A stretch of DNA of 35,000 nt from NCBI GenBank assembly GCA_018398765.1, contig JAHBMJ010000446.1, forward strand, positions 10,001-45,000, given 5' to 3'. Each line of letters starts with the position of its first letter. The stretch's first letter is position 1. The position numbers were made by a program, and so were the translations under genes. Source of the DNA: Chromera velia (Eukaryota > Sar > Chromeraceae). A model generated the notes under the pieces. It worked only from the letters and a program-made list of their open reading frames with translations. It searched no databases and had not been told where the DNA came from. Shown piece by piece: positions 1-10,066 of the stretch.

Positions 1-230
1 CGTACTAAGGAGATTGCCAGAAAAGAGAGATCCATAGATGTTTTTCTTTTATAGTTTAATTTTCTTTTTCTTTTTAACAAGATTGTTTTTCATAAACGTA
101 AACAACACTGGCAATCAGGTTTAAAAATATAATATGTATGAGTACCACTTAGAATTCTAGAATTATTTAGAGAATTATGATGATATTCAAGTTCAAAGAA
201 ATGGCAATTGAACTAGCAATTGATGGATTT

Positions 231-372
231 TTTGATTGATTGATTGATATGTTCCGTTAATTAAAAGTTATGTGACTATATTAGAGCTGGGAATATTGAA
301 TCAATCAATCAATCATTGATGACAATCAATCAATCAATCAATCAATCAATCCGAGTCAATCAATCAATCAAT
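231..372. repeat. TGAT / ATCA tetranucleotide repeat cluster
   Basis: A short run of TGAT units (231-250) is followed by three blocks of ATCA units (about 299-317, 325-353 and 355-372). The blocks are reverse complements, so the cluster could fold into a hairpin. The units are uninterrupted tandem copies without spacers, so this is a microsatellite. Confidence 0.8.
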
Positions 373-1731
373 GCTAGTGATGATGGACTACATTGATGGT
401 ACTATCATCATACTACTATGATGGTAGAGTACTATCTAAGGTTTCATGCCGTGCTTTAGCCTTTATCGTATTAACTAATGTTACCGATATATATGTAATA
501 CCAGGGCTGCATGCTGGTTATTGCCCGCCCAGCTTAACTGTTTATCTAACGGAAGCCTTGCAACTTTTTGATTTACTCGTCTGAAATTACTCTGAATGTC
601 AAAGGCTGGGTGCTCCACTATAACAGTCATAGCAGCAATGCATACAACGAATTTTATAAACCCTCACCATGTAGAAAGCATGCCAATGGAATTCAAAAAA
701 TAGATCGAGGCCCTGACTTAGGCCCTGACATGCCCTAGCTGTCAGGACGCGAGTCAAGGAGACTTGGAGGAAATACCCAGAGAAGTATCATGCAGGACGC
801 GTGTAAGCTGTGTGCGTACTGGGCTAAGTAATCATGAGGCTAGCAGTGTGGTGGGCTAGACAGAGATATTCTCGATCAGCCGTTTATAGAGGGAGTTCCA
901 TCTTAGAGTTCTAACAATAACCACTCATGTCAATCATCCAGCTTCTACTGCCTTCCAGGTTCTCTCTTGCTTGGCTACAGAACGCATACCTTACTGAGTC
1001 ACTGTAAGTATCGTTTAGTGCATAGATGTACATGCTATCGATCCTGCGCCCTACTCCGTGCAAGTAGCCCATCGAGTGACTAAGTACCATGACAGCCTCG
1101 TGACGGCACCACGTACAGGCCCTACATCTGCCCGCTCGCCAAGGCCGATGTCCATACTTAGCTCACATGCACTTTCTTTCTTTTCCTCTCACCATCCATA
1201 TTCTATTCCTACATCTGTCCGCTCACTTGGTGGGTTGGGTAGGCAAACTTAATTCATTCAGCCTCAATTCTTTCCATCAGATTCCTTCATTCAAAACAAA
1301 GTGATCACACGGCAGCAACAAAATGACAATGGCGCTGAGCTCCAGGCTTGGATCGCTGAACAAGAAAATGCAGTCGACCTCCAAAACAGACGTATGTGGC
1401 TCAGTACACCCTCTTGCGCACACTGGCTAGCGACCCTGAGCACTCAATTTCCAGTCGACTGTTCAGGGGAGTTCAGGGTACACGCTGGCCTCCAGTCCCG
1501 AAGGACTACAATGCTTGGGGGGGGCACTTCAGCCGGTTACACCATGGTTACTGACCCAACACCCCCCCCCCTACAATGTGTGATATGTAACTATCAGTCA
1601 AAAGTGGTGCCAATCGACTAGTTACGTTTGGTTACTCACAAAACTGGCTTCAAGATTGTTAAACAATTCAGGTTATGGTCAAAAATAATAAAAAATGATG
1701 TATCACACTCACTTTGCCCCCAAACCCCCCA

Positions 1732-1906
1732 TAACCGGATAACCCGTAACCTTTTTTAACCCCCCTCAAAAATGAAGTAACCTCCCTCAAAAAGCATTCA
1801 AACGTGTTCTAAACATCTGATTCATTTTGAATGTTTTCAAAAGTTGAAAATTTGGTTGGTTACTGAGGTTAAAATGCTTGTAACCGGATAACCTGTAACC
1901 TCTTTA
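1732..1906 (+). repeat. Pair of direct repeats, TAACCGGATAACC type
   Basis: About 26 bp beginning TAACCGGATAACC(C/T)GTAACC occurs at 1732-1757 and again at 1881-1906, with nearly identical sequence. The tract between is AT-rich with further GTAACC units. It may be the remains of a repeat element; no function is evident. Confidence 0.6.
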
Positions 1907-2364
1907 TATGACAAAGATAAAAAAGGCCGCTTTAAAGGCGTAACCCAAAGTAACCACGTAGCCTACACTTCAAAAACACCAAATTTCGACGTAAGTTGAC
2001 CAAACGAAGCTTCAGGTTGCCGGACTAGCTCACAAAAATCTGTTTTTGTTCATATTTTATGTCATTTTAGGCTGAAAATCTACCATAACCTTCTAGAGTG
2101 CCCCCTCCTAGCCGCAATGCCTCCCATCTCCAGCCCACAACACACTCAGTGTGTTGCAGACATTACCTTTTCTACACATCTCCAGTTTATCTTCTCACCT
2201 CAGGCCCCCTGCTGCGCCAAGGCCGAAATCGCACGTAGCCTGCTTATAGATATGCAGCTCCGTGCTGCTTCACACACTCTTAACAGTCAGAAGCAAAAAT
2301 TACAGTCCTCTGTGAGCGGTGCCATACCAATGATCTGCATGGACGCCAGAAGATTCAGACACTG

Positions 2365-2579
2365 CGACGCGCAGTCGGAATAAGACAAGTACGATCACAC
2401 ATAATGTGGCCGCAAACAGCCGGGTTTTCTCTTTTTTCTTTCGACGCAAAGTCGATGGTTTGATGCAAAGTCAACACACTGCTTAGAACTCCTCATCGCT
2501 AAGATGTGCTTTCAGAGGGCATGGTTCGACGCGCAGTCGATACACTTCCTGTATACTGCTGGCTCAATGTGAAGTCAAC
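2365..2579. repeat. Cluster of five GTCGA-type palindromic motifs
   Basis: Near-palindromes on the pattern TCGACGCGCAGTCGA recur at 2365-2377, 2441-2455, 2461-2474, 2526-2540 and 2564-2579. The first, second and fourth keep the TCGAC/GTCGA arms; the third and fifth are decayed (for example TGATGCAAAGTCAA). Spacing is irregular, so this is not a tandem repeat. It could be an array of protein-binding sites or fragments of a repeat element. Confidence 0.6.
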
Positions 2580-3386
2580 ACTCTCACTCTTCTGTTTGCT
2601 GTGTCAGCGTCATGTATACCAATGGAGACAAACAAAGTCAAAAGTCAGTCATATTTAGGCCCGGTGCACAGTAACTGTTCCTTTCTGTTTCCTTCACGAA
2701 GCAACAAGCCGTTTCTGGTGAATATCCAGACACTGTGAGCCTCACTGTGAGCGGCAAACAGTGGTGTCTATTCAACCATATCATCAATAACAGACTTTTT
2801 CTTTTCCTTTCACTCTTCCTTCCAACCTAGACAGACAGAGGGAAAGTAAAGATAACCGAGACAACACAAGACAGAGACAGCCACGCTGCATGCACTTATG
2901 AATCATTGGTTCACGTTTTGGTTATGAGCTACCAAAAATTTATTTATAGGCAAAAAGTCTTCTTTTCAGGGGCAAAACCCCCCCTAAAACCACACTAAAC
3001 CCGCCTTTAAAAACCATAAAATTCACTTTTCAAACACGTTCTACCAAAAATTCAGGAGTGCGTGCAGCGCGGAGACAGCAAGAGAAGCAACACACCAACA
3101 TTCGCCCTACAGACATCCCGGCCGAAGTCATCAGCCCCCAGGCGGCCGTTCCCATGCAGGCACTGGAGACATACAGCCTCTCCTTTCTCTGCCCCACTAT
3201 CATTCCCTCATATAATCACTTCTCTTCTTCGCGACATTGCGGCCTCTTCTCTTTTGTGCTTGTATCTCTTCTCTTCGGTAATGACCTCAAAATCTCTACC
3301 TATTAGTTTCCTCACTTCTTTCTGTCCCCCTCTCTCCTTCTTTCATTCTTCTTTTCTTCCTTCTTTCCCTCCATTCTAATTAATTA

Positions 3387-4390
3387 CCTGGATCCCCAGC
3401 ATGCTGTCTAAACCTGCCTGGGGCGCCTGGGGTACCCCAGATATGCCGCAAATGGCCCGCCAGGGCCGCCTGCCAGTGGGGCGACCCCAGGTGGTTTTGC
3501 CTAAGTTTATATAGAGCTGCGCCCCAGGCAGTTGTTGAGAATTGCCTGGGGCGAAGAATCTAAGAGGGAAGAGGTAGAGGAACGGAGAGAGGTGTTTGAC
3601 CTCCCTGAACCTAACTACCACTTAAAAGTTCATGCCGCATTTTTGAATAAGCTTGAAAGTCTGCGCCGCAGGCGTGGATCATTTATGGTGTCTTGAAAGC
3701 CAAAGCCGCATATCTGGATGGTGTCTTAACCATCTACGCCACAGGCATGGACGGTCTCTTAAAAAAAGATGCCGTAGATAGAGATAATCTTGATTATATT
3801 TTTTTAAGTGGCACTTAGGTTCAGGGAGGTTAGGTGTTTCACATGGAGGACATAACAGAAGAACAGACCATAGCTGAAGAGAACCGCCACAGAATATTCA
3901 GACAGATAATTCATGCCTGTGTCCCTCACCATCATGATGAGGCAGAAGATTTCGAGCTTGTCTGGGAGGTGCCAATATAAGTAAACAAAAAGTAACACAT
4001 AGAACTTTGCATTGTTTATAAACTTATCGCAGAGTAGAAATTTACTCTGGAAAATTATTCAGAAAATTTGATTTAATTCTTTTCTATAAAATAATATCTA
4101 GAATTATATAAAAATTTTGATTTATTAATTCAATTTGAAGCATTGTAAATGAATTTTTAAAGTTGCATTCAGATACTAAATCCTAGAATAAAGGCATTTT
4201 TAAACTTTTTTGAACGTTTTTTACGCTATACAGAGAATGCAGAAAGATTTCTTGACTGCTTGGGGTGCCGCAGGCGGTCCGTAAGGACCGCTTGGGGAAG
4301 GTCATACATAAGACCCCAGGTGGCCCATCAAGGCCGCCTGGGGTCAGCGCAGGCAGTCATTCTGAAGGTTTAGACAGCATGATCCCCAGG
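3387..4390. mobile_element. Inverted-repeat (MITE-like) element, about 1 kb
   Basis: The ends are inverted copies: the left end reads CCTGGATCCCCAGCATGCTG and continues TCTAAACC, and the reverse complement of the right end reads CCTGGGGATCATGCTG and continues TCTAAACC. Subterminal sequence on both sides is rich in CCTGGGG, CCCCAGG and GGCCGCCTG units. No transposase frame is present, so it would be non-autonomous. I see no clear target-site duplication, so the exact edges are uncertain. A second element is nested at 3598-3831. Confidence 0.65.
3590..3839. mobile_element. Nested MITE with 8-bp target duplication
   Basis: The element occupies 3598-3831 (234 bp). Its terminal inverted repeats of about 29 bp (core ACCTCCCTGAACCTAA, then CCACTTAAAA) differ at only a few positions. 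It is flanked by perfect direct copies of AGGTGTTT at 3590-3597 and 3832-3839. An 8-bp duplication is typical of hAT-type insertion, although the terminal bases are not the classic hAT ones. The interior contains imperfect repeats of a unit with GCCGCA and GGTGTCTTAA. It carries no coding sequence. Confidence 0.85.
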
Positions 4391-5245
4391 ATGTATTCCT
4401 ATCTGGAGAAGTAAGACAGTCAGGATATAGAGAAACACTGCAGGAGAACTAAGCACCCAAAGCCAACGTCATCTCAACACAGACTCTCCTTCACCTCTCA
4501 CACCCACTGAGTCTCCTTCCTCCCCCCGGCTGAAAACAAATTTCCCAAATTCAACCCTCAACCAAAAGAAAACGATCCAGGAGTTCACTGACTTGGAGAT
4601 GTGCAGCAGCCGCGGTGCCCCCATGGCACTACCTAGGGTACTACTGAGCGTTTAGAAACGCGGCACATCTGGTTGCGAGCGAAGACAAAGACCACACACC
4701 TCTAGGCGACCACCACAACCAAACCTCCACTCCGCAAGATGCTCTTCCTCCTTCCATCCCAAACCTCTCACAGAGCAAAACAACCAATTATAAATATAGC
4801 GTGGCGGCATACAAGAGTGTTGGTGGAGGCGAGTTGTGCCGATTGTGTACCATTTTTGGTCGTCAACACGCTACTGAGATGCTACTGAGGCCAATGACAA
4901 TCCGTTTTTCCAGTTTTATCATTTAAAACAGCATGGCTGCCCTTTAATGTCTTACTTAAACCATACATAACTTAATTTACAACACGTAAATGACTGTCAA
5001 ACCTAGTTAGACCGTGTAAATAAACGAATAAATAACTCAAAATGCTTTAAAAAATGCTTATTATCGTAAATAGATTTTTTAAATTATGGTTTTGAATTAT
5101 ATTTTGTCTCTACAGCCTTTACCAAACTTTTTACCAGTGGTCGGCCACTCTACCGGTAATTACCGGTTGACCGGTAATCAACTCGCTTTACCACCGGAAA
5201 AAGCGGCAACCCTGGTTTTGACTGCCTTGATGATATAATTGTCTG
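4391..5245. other. Intergenic sequence
   Basis: No gene is supported. The stretch 4900-5120 is AT-rich. At 5145-5200 there is a small cluster of ACCGGTAA / TTACCGGT units in both orientations. This is downstream of the minus-strand gene ending at 5246 and may include its 3' untranslated region. Confidence 0.5.
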
Positions 5246-6872
5246 CTATGAAGATGCCTGTTGAAAGCATAAGCTTAGGTTCTCCATCACCGGCCACAGC
5301 TGGTTGTAGAGTCCCCTAGTCAGAAAGAGAAGTGCCTGCATAACTTGCTCCTCTACCCTCTCACACTTTTGCCTGGCTTCGAGTTCGCTTTCTAGGTTTC
5401 CATCCTCAAATGGACCTCCGACAGCTGCCATCAAGAAAGCGATGCCCGTCGCTTTGTAGAGAATGTTAGGGTCCACGCAGATCTTCTCAGCCAGGCAGTA
5501 GTTTAGGAGAAAAATGGGGAGCCACAGATCCCCCCCCTATGCGAGGTTGGAACTCTGTCACCCCACAATAGGTCGGTCAAAGGCAAACCTCAGAGTCGAT
5601 GAGCAGATCGACAGAGTCGAAGTCATTATCATCGTCTGCGTCGTTGTTTTCGGAATCGGCTTTCCTCTTCAACCCTCCCCTTTCCTCTTCTGCTGCTGGG
5701 CACAGAGAGTCGGACGCTGACTCCGAATTTCCCAATGCAGCAGCTGCAGCGGCCGCAGGGGTAGATGCAGCAGCAGCGGCAGGGGCAGATGCAGCAGCAG
5801 CGACAGGGGTAAGAGGAAGGGAAGAGGAGGAGGAGGAAGAAGAAGCGGAAGAACCTTGGAGTCCATCTGTCTCCCTATCCTCCTCTCCTCCCTTTACTGC
5901 GGCGTTTGTCACGAACTCCAACTTTTCTTCCCTCCTTCTTCCTAACAAGACAGCAACACAGTCAATCCAGCTGCGAGGGATCCTGTTACCCTCCTTCTTT
6001 CTTCCCCCCCCCCCACCTGTTTCCTTGTATGCAAGCTTCTGGAGCCGTCGACGGTTTTGCTCTCTCTCTTCCTCCTCCTCTCTCCCCCCAATCGCGGGCA
6101 CCCGTTCTCCTTTCTCTGCCGACCCCTCCCCTGGTGTTGTTGTTGCTGCTGCTGCTGCGACTGTGATGTGCTCATGCGCGCCCCTCCAAGGTCTGCAACT
6201 CTCCGCCGTGACTGCAATCTGCTCTGAAGGCACTCACTGCGCCTGCAGCAACAATCGGAGGACGCGGATGTGTCTGTTTAAAAGGGAAAAGACATGTCAG
6301 ACATCGTCTGAGCACACCTTGCACAGTTCGCAACAGAAGGTGGTGAACTCCTGACACCCAAAATCCCAAGTATCCTGAAATGCAAACCCACCCAAAATCT
6401 TTGTGGAGGGCGGAACGTCCTGGTGCCAAGCAATGGTGTTTGCCGTGTAGGTCTGGTCTAGAGTAAGAAGTCGGGAAGAGCCGTCTTCCTCTTGAACGAT
6501 GAAAGTGACCTGCACAGGGACAACAACGAGTGAACATATGAGTGAGACCCGAGCAAGATCCTGCGATTGCAATGATCTGGCTCAGACAGACCTGTGGGGA
6601 CAGTTTCGTTGGGGACCAATCTGTCTGAGCAACCTTTCTGTGACGCCATTCCTTCTCCTGCGCAGTCCTTTGCTCCACAGCCGAGACGTTGGAGCTCCAA
6701 AAATTGTCTTCAAGTAACAGTTGCTCCAATTCTTTGAGGCTGAAGCCGGAGGTGACAGAAGGACATTGAATGAAATCAGAATCAACTTCAAGAGTATATC
6801 CACGACCACCTTCCCCGGCGGCTTCAAGAGGTTCCCCCAGAAGCCGGGCAGTTTGTCCAAGTCCTCCTCCAT
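5246..6872 (-). CDS. Unrecognised multi-exon protein
   Basis: I do not recognise this protein. Likely exons in transcript order: about 6872-6592 (start unresolved), 6509-6318, about 6220-5589 and 5536-5246. Exon 2 has good borders (GTGCAG acceptor, AAG/GTGTGC donor), is exactly 64 codons, and begins VTFIVQEEDG. Exon 3 is low-complexity: acidic, poly-Ser, poly-Ala, ending near the acidic DDDNDFDSVDLLIDSE. Exon 4 is hydrophobic-helical (WLPIFLLNYCLAEKI, then MQALLFLTRGLYNQLWPV) and ends at a stop at 5246. The N-terminus is unclear: an ATG at 6872 gives MEEDLDKLPGFWGN, but the frame that later reads LEQLLLEDNFWSS lacks an ATG, so a short 5' intron or an upstream exon is needed. Confidence 0.5.
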
Positions 6873-7205
6873 ACCGATCAGACGTGCAACAGCTTCACAA
6901 TATCATTTGTCTGAAGTATTGCTCGCCGGGAATTTAATTCAGAACGCAGTTTTCGGCATACAAGAAGGGGCCTCTCCCCTTTTTGAACGCATCTAGACAG
7001 TGTCCGGCAACAATTGGGAGAGTCTTGACGGTCTGCGGTTGTCAGGGACACCAGACAACCTTCACAAATGGCGGTCGATCTTGGGAGTCAAGTTGGGAGG
7101 CCGCCATACAAACTATAGCTGCTCCGTTAAGGCCGGGATACACCCTGAATTTAACTCGATCCCGCATAGCTCAAAATTGGCTCAGAAAAGCTTCAAAACC
7201 ACCAT

Positions 7206-7217
7206 GGCCCCGGAAAG
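7206..7217 (+). promoter_or_regulatory. GGCCCCGGAAAG motif
   Basis: A 12-bp motif that recurs upstream of other genes in the window. Here it lies about 335 bp upstream of the candidate start of the minus-strand gene and pairs in inverted orientation with 7375-7386. Confidence 0.4.
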
Positions 7218-7374
7218 TGTCAGAGGCGCTGGGGGGGCGCTTACACCAAACGCGACACAGCGCATGCATGCATCTTTAATTCCGCCTTCAAGAAACTTAT
7301 ATTAATATTAATAATTGCGTGCGTCAACCACTGACAATTAAGATCAATTAAGCTACAGGTTGTAATTTTTCTTG

Positions 7375-7386
7375 CTTTCCGGGGCC
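7375..7386 (-). promoter_or_regulatory. GGCCCCGGAAAG motif, inverted copy
   Basis: The exact reverse complement of the 12-bp motif, about 450 bp upstream of the plus-strand start at 7836. A TGCATGCA site follows 25 bp downstream. Confidence 0.4.
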
Positions 7387-7835
7387 GTTCGCAAGCTGGC
7401 TTGCGTCAGATGCATGCAGTGCACTTACCATGCATGCAAGAGAATTGAGGCGGATTTGAGGCGGGATCGAACATGGATCGAACGGCCGGCGTGGGAACGG
7501 CACAGAAGAAGAGATGTTAATGCATTGCAAGCAGTATATATTCATCGCAGTGTCTTGATCGTCGCGCGTTCCCAGAAGAAAGTCTCAAAGCCAGAACGGA
7601 GGACTGACTTTGTCTCTGCAAATCTTCCAAACTGTTGCAGTGAGCGGGAAATTAAGATCTCTCCTCTTTTGAAAGGGACAACCTCATCTGTATAATCTGG
7701 CAGAGAAACAAACATCCTTCAGGAGGAATTGGAAACTGACACTCTGCTGACTGATTGTTTTGCGCTGGGTTCCGAGCCCTCTTCTTGGTTCTGCTTCTGT
7801 GCCTTGTGTGTTGTGTGTGTGAGCGAGGTGGTGCG

Positions 7836-9705
7836 ATGGCCCGCCTCGCAGAAGGAAACCTGTTGGGGAGCTGGAGCGGCTCCAGTACAATTCGAACGAG
7901 GACTAGAAATACGGGGACAGGGAATGCTACCTCCGGGCGTCGATGCCTCGGTAAGGATATATCGTGCACAAAAGAGAGAAGGCAACTGGATTTTTCCCGC
8001 CCCTCAGCAAGTCAGGGCCTCCTCCGCTCCCCTGCAAGCCTCGGTGGAGATACCCTGAGCTCTTCTTTGTGAGGTGTTGTTCTCCAGATCAATGCTTTTG
8101 TCTTTTACCGCCCACTTCCGCTTGCTTTCGCCTTCTCAGGTTCGTTCCCAACCCCCTTCATGAATCAATGAAGCGATAGATGGGGAGAGAGAATGCCTCC
8201 GTGGTAACATGCGTGCAGACATGTGCAGACCGTTTTCAGCGCTTTGACACGGGCAGAAGAAGGAAGCTGTGCTTCTTTCACGAGCTGCTGGACCTCAAAC
8301 TTCTTTCCGATTCCGAGCCTCGAAGGACGAGGGCAGGCCTTGGACTTTGATAGGGGGCCGTCGGGACGAGCAATATCTTGATAGACACCATGCGATACGT
8401 CAACGGATCACACATCCGACCAGCGGCCGCACGGGAGAGTCTGAAAGGGATCTCGAGGGGAAAGGAGGAAAGGTCAGCTTCGGCTCCCTAGCTCTGTGTC
8501 CTGTCTGTCTCTCGTCTGCCTGTGTGTCTGTCTCTCTGTCTCCCTCTCTGCCTGCCTCTCTAACTGGCTGACTGATTGACTGACTGAATGTGCAACCTGG
8601 TTCACACACTTTGCGTCCTGTCTTTCTCTCCCGAGTTGGAGCCTAACAGATAGGCAGGACTTGCAGCGAAGCAGATAGGTGTAAGTGCACAGCAGGGAGT
8701 CAATGAAGACCAGTCCCAGACTAGAGACTGCACGTCGATGTGCATCGTCTGTGAGCATGCATCTGCTGCTCGCATGGACAAAAGTTTGCTGTATGGCAGA
8801 CCGTTGCTGTTTTCCTAGCTAATTCGGTAGCTCGTACACCGGTAAGGAACAGCAAGTCCTTAAGAGGTTGCTCACGGCATGCAGAGGCCGTAGAAAGGGG
8901 ATTCCCCTGAGAATAGACACGCAGGCGGCGAGTGAGACAGTAGATCAGTTAGGTGTAGTGAGAAGGGGGGAAGGGGGGGGAGGGTTCTGTATTCCCTTTT
9001 CTGCGCGTCACCTCTCTGAGTCGCTCTGAGTCGATGCTGAGTGCGTCTGCGTGTGCCGATCGATGATTCCACCTCCCTCCCCTGCCCCCCTTCCTGCAAG
9101 CCATCCGGGGCTGAATGACCTGAGGTGAGGAGAGGCCTGCATGGAGGAGGCCCGCACGGCTTTCGACGAAAGACACTGAGTGGCCAGACATTTGGTGCAT
9201 CGCCGGAGGGAGGAATGGGGCTTCTTCCTTCTTCTGATCCGGTCCGATGCAAAGGCCTGAAACCTCTCTCTGATCTCGGGCGGATTCACTTAATTGGTGT
9301 GCGGAGTAGGGTGTCGCGGGATGTATGCGTTGTACAGGTGGGTGCTCCTCTCTTCAGCTTCCTTCACCGTCTGTCGGGCTTGCTGCCTATCCATTGGCAT
9401 TTTCCTGCTACAGTGTGTGCACGTCTTCCATCGTGCTTGTCTGCCTGCAAACCCGCCTTGCTGTCTGCTTGGTTGGCTGGCATGCTTGCGTGATTTGCAT
9501 CCATCTTTTCTTGCTTTTGTTTCCTTCCTTCATTGAGTGCTTTTCGGAATCCTCTCTCGCTCCCTTCCTTCTGCTTTGATGTTTCTTGCAAAGACCATTT
9601 TCTTTGGGATCGAGTCCATCCAGGGTCCCCACAAAAGAGTTAGAGAGCCTTGCTGTCCACCCTCCTGGTCTGCACGTGCGTCCGTGAGTGTGTATGTTTG
9701 TGTTT

Positions 9706-9746
<41 letters not shown>

Positions 9747-10066
9747 AGCAGAGGGGTCCAATTTTGATGGAGGATGATCCGCTGAAGGACGGGACTCCGA
9801 GCCGGAAGACAAAAATCGCGACAAGCACCAGCATGAGGCGGAGAGGGAGGGGAAAACAAAAAAAGAACATCACAAGCTTGGATTGGAGGCCGAGTTGGGT
9901 GAAAGCATGCATGGTACCTCTTCTCCTCGACTCGCATCCTGACAGGGCCCCTGTTTTCTTAACTAAGTTAACTCGATCGGCATGCCTTCTGGGGAGGGTT
10001 TGCAAAATTCGTTGTGTGCATTGCTGCTGTGACAGTGGAGCATCCAGCCCTAGACCCAGCCTTTGA
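7836..10066 (+). CDS. Unrecognised multi-exon protein, partly resolved
   Basis: I do not recognise the product. Exon 1 starts at the ATG at 7836 (MARLAEGNLLGSWSG), the first ATG after an in-frame stop, and ends at 7951 with a strong donor (CTCG/GTAAGG). The last two exons fit each other in phase: about 9125-9337 (contains FGASPEGGMGLLPSSDPV; TACAG/GTGGGT donor) and 9752-10066, which opens after a GAGCAG acceptor with RGPILMEDDPLKDG and ends at TGA. The final exon is basic (MRRRGRGKQKK). Internal exons between 7952 and 9125 could not be fixed; 8210-8350 and 8390-8472 are coding-like. The gene is divergent from the one at 5246-6872 and convergent with the channel gene. The splice signals make the plus strand the likelier coding strand. 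Confidence 0.4.
9705..9748 (+). repeat. TG dinucleotide repeat with GC tail
   Basis: A run of TG units changes into GC units directly before the proposed acceptor of the last exon of the plus-strand gene, so it would serve as part of that intron's 3' end. Confidence 0.8.

Larger units (their letters stand above)
373..3386. other. Gene-poor left arm
   Basis: No coding region is supported here. Open frames are short and show no recognisable domain or convincing splice context. The region holds the repeats listed separately and homopolymer runs (G-run near 1518, C-run near 1561). Composition shifts between AT-rich stretches and ordinary sequence, as in transposon-littered intergenic DNA. Confidence 0.5.
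6873..7835. promoter_or_regulatory. Probable bidirectional promoter region
   Basis: This region separates two divergently oriented gene starts (minus near 6872, plus at 7836). It carries GGCCCCGGAAAG at 7206-7217, the same motif inverted at 7375-7386, and three TGCATGCA sites (7265, 7411, 7431). TGCATGC-type sites are known targets of ApiAP2 factors in apicomplexans; their use here is inference. I see no TATA box at a convincing position. Confidence 0.45.

Noticed and set aside
299-372. CRISPR-like array
   Set aside because: Units are 4 bp and contiguous without spacers, in a eukaryotic intron-rich context; it is a microsatellite.
1301-1621. Plus-strand open frame of 106 codons (and another at 2117-2383)
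   Set aside because: No domain, no convincing splice partners, and both lie among repeats. Coding status cannot be supported.
5599-6354. Plus-strand open frame of 251 codons rich in Ala and Ser
   Set aside because: Antisense to a low-complexity exon of the minus-strand gene. It lacks splice or start support, and the minus-strand exons on both sides are joined by good splice sites.
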